From Bacillota bacterium (lineage in GTDB: Bacteria > Bacillota > Clostridia > Christensenellales > CAG-138): a stretch of DNA of 64,000 nt. The DNA is taken from contig JAEWQH010000096.1 of NCBI GenBank assembly GCA_023399275.1, positions 1-64,000 on the forward strand, written 5' to 3'. The notes beneath the pieces are model-generated. The model was not told where the DNA came from. It saw only the letters and a list, made by a program, of their open reading frames with translations, and made no database searches. Position 1 is the stretch's first letter. Every line of letters begins with the position of its first letter. This document shows, one piece after another, positions 28,247 to 37,862 of the stretch. The translations under genes were made by a program, and so were the position numbers.

Positions 28247-29172
28247 CCGGTATGAAACTGCTTGTTTTCGACATCGGCAGCAACTCCATTCGCACCCTGC
28301 GCGTCGCAAGCGATGCACAGGGCATTCCTGATTTTACCGGCAAACGCGTCTATACGACCCGCCTTGCGGAAGGTCTCGCCGAAACCGGCGCGCTCTCCCA
28401 GGCTCGCATGAGGCAGTCCCTGCTCGTGATTCGCTCAATACATGGCGAACACGCACCGCAGGGATTTTCTTCATATGCATATGCAACCAGCGCCGTGCGG
28501 GATGCGTCCAACGGCGCTGCTTTTATCCGTTCTGTAGAAGAGATCATCGGCCGCGGCCACGCGCGTGTTCTCAGCGGCGCGGATGAGGCATCGTTTGCCC
28601 AACAGGGCGCCGCCCCGGAAGGCGAAAGAATCATCGTGGATATCGGCGGGGGCAGCACGCAGATCGTCCGGCCAAGCTCGCGCAAAAGCTGGCCGATCGG
28701 GTGCGTCCGTGCGAAAGACCTCGCGCCGTATCAGGATCTAGCCTCCATTGCCAACGGACTCTACCCTGTTCTTTCGGGCGTGTTTGGACAGCCCGGCGGG
28801 ATCTCCAGGCCCGTTCGCCCCGCCTCTCCGATGGATCGGCTTTCTCCGCAGGAAACCTTGCTCGGCGTCGGCGGAACGATTACGACACTCGCCCTGCTCT
28901 GCGAAGGGAAGGATTCGTTTGCGCCGTGGGCAGGCGAAAAAAGGATTGAGCTGTTTGCACTGCGCGCGGTGCTCAACGCGCTAGACGGCATGGGGGATGC
29001 ACAGCGCGCAAAAGTGCCGCTGCTCAAAGACCGGCACGATGTGATCCTCCACGGCGGCGTGATCTTGCAGTATCTGATGGAGGCTCTGCAAAATCCGCGC
29101 ATCGGCGCAACGCTTTCGGACGGGCTGGACGGATACGCGCTCCATCTGCTCAAAACGCTGCCGCGAGCATAA
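28243..29172 (+). CDS. Ppx/GppA phosphatase family protein
   Basis: A 309-residue member of the exopolyphosphatase/guanosine pentaphosphatase family (ASKHA fold). The N-terminal FDIGSNSIRTLRV, the YAYATSAVRDASNG block, VLSGADEASFA, the second phosphate loop VDIGGGSTQIV and LGVGGTITTLAL are all present, so the active site looks intact. It lacks the C-terminal HD-type domain of long exopolyphosphatases. Following divIC is common in Clostridia (divIC-ppx). Substrate may be polyphosphate or pppGpp. It ends at a bidirectional terminator. Confidence 0.88.
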   Translation: MTGMKLLVFDIGSNSIRTLRVASDAQGIPDFTGKRVYTTRLAEGLAETGALSQARMRQSLLVIRSIHGEHAPQGFSSYAYATSAVRDASNGAAFIRSVEEIIGRGHARVLSGADEASFAQQGAAPEGERIIVDIGGGSTQIVRPSSRKSWPIGCVRAKDLAPYQDLASIANGLYPVLSGVFGQPGGISRPVRPASPMDRLSPQETLLGVGGTITTLALLCEGKDSFAPWAGEKRIELFALRAVLNALDGMGDAQRAKVPLLKDRHDVILHGGVILQYLMEALQNPRIGATLSDGLDGYALHLLKTLPRA

Positions 29173-29191
29173 AACGAAGATACTTCCAATA

Positions 29192-29229
29192 AAGGCTAAC
29201 TGATACGCAACATCAGTTAGCCTTATTCT
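29192..29229 (+). terminator. Bidirectional intrinsic terminator between ppx-like gene and guaA
   Basis: AAGGCTAACTGAT (29192-29204) pairs with ATCAGTTAGCCTT (29212-29224), followed by ATTCTT on the plus strand and by TATT on the minus strand; the flanking genes converge. Confidence 0.85.
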
Positions 29230-29263
29230 TATGCAATCATACGCATGGAGAGATCCTTTTTCA

Positions 29264-30787
<1,524 letters not shown>

Positions 30788-30790
30788 GGC

Positions 30791-31366
30791 TCACTCCCCG
30801 CGAAAGACGACGCCGTCTTCATCCGCCCGTTCAATGATGGCGAGCGACTCCAGATGCACGCCGGCCTCGCGCAGCCGTTTACCGCCGGACTGGAAGCCTT
30901 TTTCGATCGCAACACCGATGCCGAGCAGCTCTGCCCCGGCTTCCTCTACGATCTCCACCAGCCCGCGCAGCGCCTCGCCGTTTGCGAGAAAATCGTCCAC
31001 GACGAGCACCTTGTCGCTCGACGTAAGCCACTGGCTCGCTACGATGAGCGTGACGTGCTTTTTATAGGTGTAGGAGTAGATATCACTCTTGTAAAGGCCG
31101 CCCTCGATGTTATCCGATTTCGCTTTCTTTGCAAACACGAGCGGAACGCCGAATTCTTCCGCGCAGATGGTCGCCAGCGCGATGCCGGAGGCCTCCACGG
31201 TCAGCACCGCGGTCAGCCCCGTTAAATCAAAAAGCCTTTTGAATTCCTTCGCCATGTCGCGCATCAGCGCCGTATCCACGCGGTGGTTCAAAAAGCCGTC
31301 TACCTTTATGATGTTGCCCGGAAGCACGCGCCCCTCGGCGCGAATCCGATCCTGTAACTGCTTCAT
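30791..31366 (-). CDS. xpt: Xanthine phosphoribosyltransferase
   Basis: A 191-residue purine salvage enzyme making XMP from xanthine and PRPP. MKQLQDRIRAEGRVLPGNIIKVDGFLNH is the standard N-terminus and VLVVDDFLANGEALRGLV the PRPP-binding loop. XMP is then used by GuaA encoded just downstream. In Bacillus xpt is controlled by a purine riboswitch; I do not see its conserved core here, and the promoter is only 30-40 bases from the start codon, leaving no room for one. Confidence 0.95.
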   Translation of the reverse strand: MKQLQDRIRAEGRVLPGNIIKVDGFLNHRVDTALMRDMAKEFKRLFDLTGLTAVLTVEASGIALATICAEEFGVPLVFAKKAKSDNIEGGLYKSDIYSYTYKKHVTLIVASQWLTSSDKVLVVDDFLANGEALRGLVEIVEEAGAELLGIGVAIEKGFQSGGKRLREAGVHLESLAIIERADEDGVVFRGE

Positions 31367-31403
31367 GCTGCACCAACTCCCATCCATACCAGATAATGCG
31401 TTC

Positions 31404-31432
31404 ATTATCGCTCAAAACGCATCCGGAATCAA
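31404..31432 (-). promoter_or_regulatory. Sigma-A-type promoter of xpt-guaA
   Basis: Minus strand TTGATT (31427-31432) and GATAAT (31404-31409), spacer 17. Confidence 0.65.
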
Positions 31433-31522
31433 GTTCTGACGCAAAAAATGTAGAAACCGGTCAAAATCGCGGTCCGAAACACGAAAGATCGCCGGTCGAC
31501 TACGCACATCGACTGTACAATA

Positions 31523-31556
31523 AGAAACGCCGCAGGGAAAGATCCATGCGGCGCTT
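31523..31556 (-). terminator. Intrinsic terminator after hup
   Basis: Minus strand GCGCCGCA and TGCGGCGT arms around a loop of about 13 bases, followed by TTCTTATT. Confidence 0.8.
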
Positions 31557-31571
31557 GAAACCCAGGTTTGA

Positions 31572-31844
31572 TTAGTTGAGCGAATCCTTGAGCGCTTTGC
31601 CGGCCTTGAAGGTGGGCAGCTTGGACGCCGGGATGTCGATCTCTTTGCGGGTCTGCGGATTGTGCCCTTTGCGCGCGGGGCGAACTTTCGCCTCAAACGT
31701 GCCGAAACCAACGATGGAAACCTTATCGCCGGCCTTCAGGGCCTCCTCGATGGAGCTCAGAAACGCGATAACCGCCTTTTCTGCGTCTTTCTTCGAGAGT
31801 TCGCTCTTCTCCGCGACGGCCGCGATCAAATCGGTTTTATTCAT
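31572..31844 (-). CDS. hup: DNA-binding protein HU
   Basis: A 90-residue nucleoid protein. [25 protein letters not shown] is the HU N-terminus and [20 protein letters not shown] the DNA-binding arm, including the RxGxNPxT motif that contacts the minor groove. It has its own promoter and terminator and is therefore a single-gene transcript, as expected for an abundant protein, though mazG upstream may read in. Confidence 0.97.
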   Translation of the reverse strand: MNKTDLIAAVAEKSELSKKDAEKAVIAFLSSIEEALKAGDKVSIVGFGTFEAKVRPARKGHNPQTRKEIDIPASKLPTFKAGKALKDSLN

Positions 31845-31881
31845 TTTAAAATATCCTCCATGATTTTTTGGTTGCTGGAAT

Positions 31882-31910
31882 ATTGTATCAATCTTATTGC
31901 GGATTGGCAA
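31882..31910 (-). promoter_or_regulatory. Sigma-A-type promoter of hup
   Basis: Minus strand TTGCCA (31905-31910) and TACAAT (31882-31887), spacer 17, inside the gap between mazG and hup. The mazG stop codon lies about 17 bases upstream of the -35. Confidence 0.75.
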
Positions 31911-31926
31911 GCCTTGAATTGTGAAT

Positions 31927-33348
31927 TTATTCCATACTTCCGCCCTTTTTGGCCTCGTCCCAAAGTTTATCCTGCTCGGAAAAGCTAAGTTCCCGCAGGT
32001 CTTTGCCGCGCGCTTTGGCAAGCGTTTCCATCGTTTCGAACCGGCCGATGAACTTATCCGTCGCGCCCATCAGCAGGAATTCCGGCTCCAGTTTGAGCAG
32101 CCGCGCTATGTTGACGACCGCAAAGAGCAGATCGCCCATCTCCTCCTCGACATTGCCGCTCTCTTCCATCGCCAGACGCAGCTCCTCGGTCTCTTCGGCA
32201 ATTTTGTAAAACGCCTGCTGCGCGTCTTCCCAGTCAAAGCCCACGTCCGCAGCCTTTTTTTGCACCTTCCTGCTGCGTAACAACGCGGGGAAGCTCTTTG
32301 GCACGCTCTTGAGCACCTCGGTCTGGGTAGACTGCCCCCGCTGGGACATCTTGAGCGCATCCCAGTTTTTGAGCACTTCGTCCGACCCGCTGACGCGAAT
32401 GCCGCCGAATACATGCGGATGACGGTAGATGAGCTTTTCCACAAGCTCCGTGCAGGCATCCCGCGCGGTAAAGGCGCTCTGTTCCTCCGCGATCGCCGCA
32501 TGCAGCGCAAACTGCAGCAACACATCCCCCATCTCCTCGCAGATATGCGCATCATCCGCCTCGTCTATGGCGTCGATGAGCTCGTAACTCTCCTCCAGCA
32601 ACGCGTTCTTCAGCGATTCGTGCGTCTGCTCCCGATCCCAGGGGCAGCCGCTCGGCGCACGCAGCCGGCGCACGATATGCATCACATCGTCGAATCCGTG
32701 CCGCTTGCGCATTTCACACGTGGTCTTGGGGACATATAGCAGAGTCGTCGCGTCATATGCGCTCTGGCGATCCAGCTCGAAGAGGCGTATCTCGAAAGCA
32801 GCGTAAACGCCGTCCTCCGCAAGAGAAGCGAGCGTGACAACCGTCTCATCCGGATAATACTCGCTCAAAAGCAGTTTGGCTTCGCCCGCCGCGATGCGGG
32901 AGTCGATCTCTTCGACCACATAGTTTTGATTCGGATCGATCCGCTCCGGAAGATCGTGCGCATAGAGCGTTACGCCGGCCTCGCGCCCGGCAAACGCAAC
33001 CTGGCCCGCGCTCAGATGCGGCAGTATGGAAACGCGCAAGCCGCGCCGCTGCGCCTCCTCGCGCAGGATTGGCAGCTGGCTGTTCTGTATCCCGCCGGTC
33101 GCGACGTAGACGCACTCCCCCGCGCTGCAGAGCCGCGCCGCAATGGCGACGTTGAGCGCGTCAAAATCCTCCGCGGACTCAAAGAGGTCGTCCATCGCAG
33201 TATACGGGCGATTCAAATTGGAAAGGACCGCGGCGGAAGGATGCCGCCGTGTCTGCAGAAACAACGGTGCGCCGCTGACGAGCGCCTCGCGCTGCGTAAG
33301 CGTGAGTGCGGCCGGAGCAGGCAAAGTGACGACGGTGATCGTTTGCAT
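31927..33348 (-). CDS. mazG: MazG nucleotide pyrophosphohydrolase with N-terminal tetrapyrrole-methylase-like domain (YabN type)
   Basis: A 473-residue fusion as in Bacillus YabN. Residues 1 to about 215 resemble the SAM-dependent tetrapyrrole methylase fold but are divergent ([23 protein letters not shown]); the usual glycine-rich SAM loop is degraded to ATGGIQNSQ. The tandem MazG domains follow: [48 protein letters not shown] and, in the second half, [26 protein letters not shown], giving the EExxE...ExxD metal-binding pattern. It likely hydrolyses non-canonical NTPs. It lies 3 bases after the spoVB-like gene, the spoVB-yabN order known from Bacillus. Confidence 0.92.
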   Translation of the reverse strand: MQTITVVTLPAPAALTLTQREALVSGAPLFLQTRRHPSAAVLSNLNRPYTAMDDLFESAEDFDALNVAIAARLCSAGECVYVATGGIQNSQLPILREEAQRRGLRVSILPHLSAGQVAFAGREAGVTLYAHDLPERIDPNQNYVVEEIDSRIAAGEAKLLLSEYYPDETVVTLASLAEDGVYAAFEIRLFELDRQSAYDATTLLYVPKTTCEMRKRHGFDDVMHIVRRLRAPSGCPWDREQTHESLKNALLEESYELIDAIDEADDAHICEEMGDVLLQFALHAAIAEEQSAFTARDACTELVEKLIYRHPHVFGGIRVSGSDEVLKNWDALKMSQRGQSTQTEVLKSVPKSFPALLRSRKVQKKAADVGFDWEDAQQAFYKIAEETEELRLAMEESGNVEEEMGDLLFAVVNIARLLKLEPEFLLMGATDKFIGRFETMETLAKARGKDLRELSFSEQDKLWDEAKKGGSME

Positions 33349-33351
33349 GCG

Positions 33352-34983
33352 TTATCTTTCCTCCCGTTTGTCTTCCATGACCGCGGCTTTGCGGCCAAAC
33401 TGCAGCTTCGCAAGAATCGATCCGCCGGGGATAAACGCGAGATCCTCCTGCGTAAACATCCGCATCCACAGCGCGCAGAACAAGTAGAGCCCGGCGCCGA
33501 CGAGGATCGCCCCCGCCGTTGCGATGGTGTTGGAAGAAAGCCGCGAAAAGATCAGCTGATAACTAAAGTATGCGGCTCCGCCCATGAGCAGCGACGCCAC
33601 CAGCGGCTTAATAAACGTATCCAGCACATTGAGCCTGAGCCGGGTGAAACGAATCAGATAGATAGCGTCCAGCACGCCGGCCACGGTATAGCAAGCGGTT
33701 GTGGAGATCGCCGCGCCCTGAATCTCGATGGCTGGGTTTCGCATGAGCGTGAGCATGAGTACGATCTTGACCACGCCTCCAATAAAGAGGTTGATCACCG
33801 GGATGTGCTGCTTGCCTGCACCCTGCAGAATACCGGTAAGCGTCTGTACCAGCGAGAGAAAGATCACGCCGACGGCGGATGTGCGCATCAGCGCGCTCGC
33901 TATGGAGAGGCGCTCGGCATCGATCGTATACAGCAGATCGATCACCGGCGCCGAAAGCGCAAACAACCCCACCGCGCAGGGAATGCCAATGAACATCGCA
34001 AGCTTGATGCCCATTGCGGAAACGGTATGGATCGCCTTTTGATCGTTTGCCGTGCGCGCGGCGGAGATGGCGGGCACAAGGCTCATCGCCAGCGCGATGG
34101 TCAGCACCGCCGGCATGTTGATGATATTCGTCACATTGCTGCGCAGCGCCACATAGCGCATGGAGGCCGCCGTTTCGTCGAAGCCGATGCTCAGCAGCGT
34201 GCTCTTGATCAGTGAAGCGTCCGCAATGCCGGTGATCGGCATGATGGACGCGCCTATGGTAACGGGGACCGCGATGGCAAGTAACCCGCGCAGGATGCTC
34301 CGGTCGCTTACGGGCTCGGCGGACGCCGCAGCCGGCAGCTCGATATCACGCCTTCGGAAAAGATAGAATCCGCCGACGACGAACAGCGCCAGCAGCTCGG
34401 AGAGCGTAACGCCGGCCACCGCGCCCATCGCGCCGTATTCCAGCCCGCGCGGCATCCAGCGCGACGCGAGGTACAGGCCGATCGCGAGCTTGCCCGCCTG
34501 TTCGGCCAGCTGGGACATCGCCGTACCGGTCATCTGCTGCAGGCCCTGCAGGTAACCGCGGTAAGCGCACATCAGCGAGACGATCAGCAGTGCAGGCGAC
34601 ATCATGCGAAACGACGGCGCCGCCAACGGGCCCACGGTGGAGCGCGCGAGCGCATCCGCGCCAAAATACATCAGCGCCGTGGTGATCACGCCGATACCGG
34701 CTAGCAGCAGCTGGGACTTTCGAAACACCCGCTTTGCCCCCGCTCCGTCGCCAAGCGCCGTGCGCTCCGCAACCATGCGGGAGATCGCCGTCGGCAGTCC
34801 GGCCGAGCTGATGACAAGCAGCGTCGAGTAATACGGATACACCGCCTCGTAGTACTGCATCCCGTCTCCGAGCATGTTGTAGAGGGGGATGCGAAAAAAC
34901 GCGCCTATGATCTTGCAGATCAGGCCTGCGGCGCCGAGGATGAACGCGCCCTTCACAAAGGTCTTCTTGTCGCTTTTTGCCAT
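33352..34983 (-). CDS. MurJ/SpoVB-like polysaccharide flippase (MOP superfamily)
   Basis: A 543-residue integral membrane protein with about 14 helices, of the MviN/SpoVB/YtgP group that moves lipid-linked oligosaccharides across the membrane. Typical are the N-terminal FVKGAFILGAAGLICKIIGAFFRIPLYNMLG and AAGLPTAISRMVAE blocks, and GYLQGLQQMTGTAMSQLAEQ. It may be the stage V sporulation protein B or a vegetative Lipid II flippase; sequence alone does not separate them. ATG 34983 has GGGAG 5 bases upstream. First gene of the spoVB-mazG unit, with its own promoter. Confidence 0.9.
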   Translation of the reverse strand: MAKSDKKTFVKGAFILGAAGLICKIIGAFFRIPLYNMLGDGMQYYEAVYPYYSTLLVISSAGLPTAISRMVAERTALGDGAGAKRVFRKSQLLLAGIGVITTALMYFGADALARSTVGPLAAPSFRMMSPALLIVSLMCAYRGYLQGLQQMTGTAMSQLAEQAGKLAIGLYLASRWMPRGLEYGAMGAVAGVTLSELLALFVVGGFYLFRRRDIELPAAASAEPVSDRSILRGLLAIAVPVTIGASIMPITGIADASLIKSTLLSIGFDETAASMRYVALRSNVTNIINMPAVLTIALAMSLVPAISAARTANDQKAIHTVSAMGIKLAMFIGIPCAVGLFALSAPVIDLLYTIDAERLSIASALMRTSAVGVIFLSLVQTLTGILQGAGKQHIPVINLFIGGVVKIVLMLTLMRNPAIEIQGAAISTTACYTVAGVLDAIYLIRFTRLRLNVLDTFIKPLVASLLMGGAAYFSYQLIFSRLSSNTIATAGAILVGAGLYLFCALWMRMFTQEDLAFIPGGSILAKLQFGRKAAVMEDKREER

Positions 34984-35060
34984 GCTCTCCCTCTCCCTCT
35001 CGCCGCCGGCGACGGATGCTCTGCCAAACAGATTCATGCGCGCGCGGACACGATGGCGGT

Positions 35061-35089
35061 ATTATATCACCTTTGCGTTCGCGTGTCAT
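35061..35089 (-). promoter_or_regulatory. Sigma-A-type promoter of the spoVB-like gene
   Basis: Minus strand ATGACA (35084-35089) and TATAAT (35061-35066), spacer 17. Confidence 0.65.
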
Positions 35090-35131
35090 CCGGCCTAAAT
35101 CGGACGCGGCGCAGGCAATTATGCGCGCATC

Positions 35132-35160
35132 TCGACAAACAAAACTGGCATTGGTATAAT
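35132..35160 (+). promoter_or_regulatory. Sigma-A-type promoter of the SPFH/zinc-ribbon gene
   Basis: TCGACA (35132-35137) and TATAAT (35155-35160), spacer 17, about 28 bases before the start codon. Confidence 0.75.
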
Positions 35161-35188
35161 GGAAGCATCAAAAATGGAGGTTACAGCG

Positions 35189-36382
35189 ATGGGTTTGATA
35201 TCCGCAGCCACCGGCGCGATCAGCGGCGTGCTGGCCGATCAATGGAGAGAGTATTTCTACTGTGAGTCCATGGGAACCGACGTTCTCGTCACCAAGGGGT
35301 TAAAGCGCGTCAACGAAAAGCGCAGCTCCAATACAAAGGGCTCCGACAACATCATCACAAACGGCTCCATCGTCGCCGTCAACGACGGACAGTTTATGAT
35401 GATCGTCGAACAAGGTAAAGTCGTGGACTTCTCCGCTGAATCCGGCGAATACGTATACGATAAATCCACCGAGCCTTCGCTGTTCTACGGCGGATTCGGC
35501 AAGGGGATTTTGGAGTCGCTCAAGATCATCGGCCGCCGTTTCACATTCGGCGGAGACACGGGCAAGGATCAGCGCGTCTACTTCTTCAACACAAAGGAGA
35601 TTCTCGGCAATAAATACGGAACGGCGAACCCCGTCCCCTTCCGCGTTGTGGACAAAAACGTGGGGTTGGATATCGATATCGCCATCCGCTGCTATGGCGA
35701 GTACTCCTACAAGTTCGTCGACCCGATCCTGTTTTATAAAAACGTCTGCGGCAACGTGGAAAGCGAATACCGCAGGGACGAGATCGACAGCCAGCTCAAG
35801 AGCGAACTCATGACCGCGCTGCAGCCCGCCTTTGCGCGCATCAGTGAGATGGGGCTGCGCTACAGCGCACTGCCAGGGCACGCCAAGGAGATCGCCAACG
35901 CCCTTAACGCAGAGCTCTCGGCCGACTGGAAGGAACTGCGCGGCATCGAGATCGCCTCGTTTGGCGTAAGCTCTGTCACCGCCTCGGAAGAGGATGAAGA
36001 GCGCATCAAGCAGCTACAGCAGGCGGCGGCGCTCAAGGATCCGACCATGGCGGCCGCCGTGCTTGCCAGCGCGCAGGCGCAGGCCATGCAGGATGCATCC
36101 AAGAATGAAAACGGCGCGTTTATGGCCTTTGCCGGTATGAACGCAGCCGCCAACGCGGGCGGTACCAACGCCGCAACACTCTACGGCATGGGCCAGCAGC
36201 AACCGCAGCAGCAGGCCGCGGGCTGGACCTGCCCCAAGTGCGGCCAAGCAGGCAACACGGGCAAGTTCTGCGGTAACTGCGGCGCTCCGCGGCCGGATGA
36301 GGGCTGGAGCTGCGCCAAGTGTGCGCAGACCGGCAACACCGGCAAGTTCTGCGGCAACTGCGGCGCGGCAAAACCGGAGTAG
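35189..36382 (+). CDS. SPFH-domain protein with two C-terminal zinc ribbons (YdjI-like)
   Basis: A 397-residue cytosolic protein. Residues about 20-260 form an SPFH (band 7) domain of the YdjI/virion-core type, including WREYFYCESMGTDVLV, VVDFSAESGEYVYD and VDKNVGLDIDIAIRCYGEYSYK. A helical Ala/Gln-rich region follows (about 275-345), and the protein ends with two nearly identical CxxC...CxxC zinc ribbons, WTCPKCGQAGNTGKFCGNCG and WSCAKCAQTGNTGKFCGNCG. In Bacillus YdjI belongs to a membrane-stress (Psp-type) module; no PspA homologue is adjacent here. ATG 35189 has GGAGG 8 bases upstream. Single-gene transcript with own promoter and terminator. Confidence 0.88.
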   Translation: MGLISAATGAISGVLADQWREYFYCESMGTDVLVTKGLKRVNEKRSSNTKGSDNIITNGSIVAVNDGQFMMIVEQGKVVDFSAESGEYVYDKSTEPSLFYGGFGKGILESLKIIGRRFTFGGDTGKDQRVYFFNTKEILGNKYGTANPVPFRVVDKNVGLDIDIAIRCYGEYSYKFVDPILFYKNVCGNVESEYRRDEIDSQLKSELMTALQPAFARISEMGLRYSALPGHAKEIANALNAELSADWKELRGIEIASFGVSSVTASEEDEERIKQLQQAAALKDPTMAAAVLASAQAQAMQDASKNENGAFMAFAGMNAAANAGGTNAATLYGMGQQQPQQQAAGWTCPKCGQAGNTGKFCGNCGAPRPDEGWSCAKCAQTGNTGKFCGNCGAAKPE

Positions 36383-36402
36383 TCGCATACGCAGATACAA
36401 AC

Positions 36403-36449
36403 AAACCGCCCGCGCGATGGAGACGCATCGCACGGGCGGTTTGTTTTAT
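36403..36449 (+). terminator. Bidirectional intrinsic terminator between SPFH gene and glycan operon
   Basis: AAACCGCCCG and CGGGCGGTTT arms with an inner GATG/CATC stem, followed by GTTTTAT on the plus strand; the minus strand also ends in a T-rich tail. Confidence 0.88.
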
Positions 36450-36475
36450 AAAAAGCGCCGGAATAGAGCGGATGC

Positions 36476-37435
36476 TCAGCGCTGCTTTGTCTCCTGCAGC
36501 AGCGAAAGGATGTTGAGCTGGATTTCCGATAGCTGCCGGTGTTTGTGCGCGACGGTATCCAGAATCAACCCGCATGAGAACAGCAGCATTGCGAGCACCC
36601 CCAATATGCCGGAGCCGACCAACGTCGGAAGCCTCGGCACGAGACCCGTATGCAGATAATCGACAAACACGGGGATAAACAGCGCAACGGACGCAACAAA
36701 CAGGATCAGCGCGCTCAAGCCGAAGAAGGACATCGGACGGTAGTCCTTGTAGAGTTTGAATATCTGCATAAGCACCTTGATTCCGTCGCTGACCGTGCTG
36801 AGTTTGGATACGCTCCCCTCTGGCCGGTCGCGGTACTGCACAGGCATGGACCGGATTTTCATATTCATATCGAGTGCAAAGATCGTCATCTCCGTCTCGA
36901 TCTCGAAGCCTTTGGAGATAACCGGAAACGATTTGACAAACTGCGCGCTGAACGCGCGATAACCGCTCATGATATCGCGAATATCACTTTTGAAGAGGGA
37001 GTTGACCAGCTTTCTCACCAGCACGTTGCCAAAGTTGTGAAACCTGCGCTTGTTCTGCGAGAAGTAGGTTGAGGAGAGACGGTCGGCAACGACCATGTCC
37101 GCCTTTCCTTCGAGCACGAGCTGCGCCATCTTCGGCGCGTCCTGCGCGGGATAGGTGTCGTCTCCGTCCGTCATGATATAGCAGTCCGCCTGAATCTCGC
37201 GAAACATGGCGCGAATCACATTCCCCTTCCCCTGCCGGCATTCATACCGAACGATGGCTCCGGCCGCCCGCGCGGCCGCGTCCGTGCCGTCCGACGAGTT
37301 GTTGTCGTATACGTAGATCTGCGCATCCGGCAGCTGCGCGCGCATGTCGCAAACCACCTGCGCAATCGTCACGGCCTCGTTATAGCAGGGGATCAGTACC
37401 GCGATCTTCTTCTTTTCCACGTTATCCGCGCTCAT
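36476..37435 (-). CDS. Family 2 glycosyltransferase, polyprenyl-phosphate sugar synthase type
   Basis: A 319-residue GT2 enzyme resembling dolichyl-/undecaprenyl-phosphate mannosyl- or glucosyltransferases. N-terminal KIAVLIPCYNEAVTIAQVV, the metal-binding MTDGDDTYPAQ (DxD variant) and DIMSGYRAFSAQF are typical; two C-terminal helices (MSFFGLSALILFVASVALFI and LVGSGILGVLAMLLFSCGLIL) anchor it. It probably charges undecaprenyl phosphate with a sugar for outside transfer by the GT-C-like protein of the same operon. Last gene of the operon, 13 bases after gtrA-like. Confidence 0.88.
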   Translation of the reverse strand: MSADNVEKKKIAVLIPCYNEAVTIAQVVCDMRAQLPDAQIYVYDNNSSDGTDAAARAAGAIVRYECRQGKGNVIRAMFREIQADCYIMTDGDDTYPAQDAPKMAQLVLEGKADMVVADRLSSTYFSQNKRRFHNFGNVLVRKLVNSLFKSDIRDIMSGYRAFSAQFVKSFPVISKGFEIETEMTIFALDMNMKIRSMPVQYRDRPEGSVSKLSTVSDGIKVLMQIFKLYKDYRPMSFFGLSALILFVASVALFIPVFVDYLHTGLVPRLPTLVGSGILGVLAMLLFSCGLILDTVAHKHRQLSEIQLNILSLLQETKQR

Positions 37436-37448
37436 TTCCAGCCTCCCG

Positions 37449-37859
37449 TTACTTGACCAGCGCTCTGCGCTTGGTGATATAATTCCAGATCATCACAAGC
37501 AGCGTTGCGATGATTTTGGCGATCATGTAGTGGATGAAAAACACATCCACAAACAGCCACATAAAGAGCTCATTCAGCCCGAGGCCGATGACGCTTGTCG
37601 TGATAAAGACCGCGGTCGACTTGGCGCCTGGCCGGTCGATTCCCTTGAACACCCAGGAAACGCAGATCAGATAGTTGACCACGACCGAAACCGCAAAGCT
37701 CACCCCCGCCGCAAGCAGATAGTGCACCCCCAACGCCGCTTTGAGCAACACCATAACGCCATAGTCGATGATAAAGCCGATGCAGCCGGCAACCGCAAAG
37801 CGGAAGAGCTCCGCCAGTCGTGTATTTGAATCGATTTTTCGCATAATTTCGCGGATCAT
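37449..37859 (-). CDS. GtrA-like membrane protein
   Basis: A 136-residue protein with four membrane helices, of the GtrA/DPMS family. Key stretches are LFRFAVAGCIGFIIDYGVMVLL at the N-terminus and VNYLICVSWVFKG in the second/third helix region. GtrA proteins are thought to help flip or accept the polyprenyl-linked sugar made by the partner GT2, which is encoded right after it. It begins 3 bases after the 711-residue membrane protein. Confidence 0.9.
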   Translation of the reverse strand: MIREIMRKIDSNTRLAELFRFAVAGCIGFIIDYGVMVLLKAALGVHYLLAAGVSFAVSVVVNYLICVSWVFKGIDRPGAKSTAVFITTSVIGLGLNELFMWLFVDVFFIHYMIAKIIATLLVMIWNYITKRRALVK

Positions 37860-37862
37860 ATC

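Noticed and set aside
31367..31500. Purine riboswitch upstream of xpt-guaA
   Set aside because: The conserved purine aptamer core is not present, and the promoter leaves a leader of only about 30 bases.
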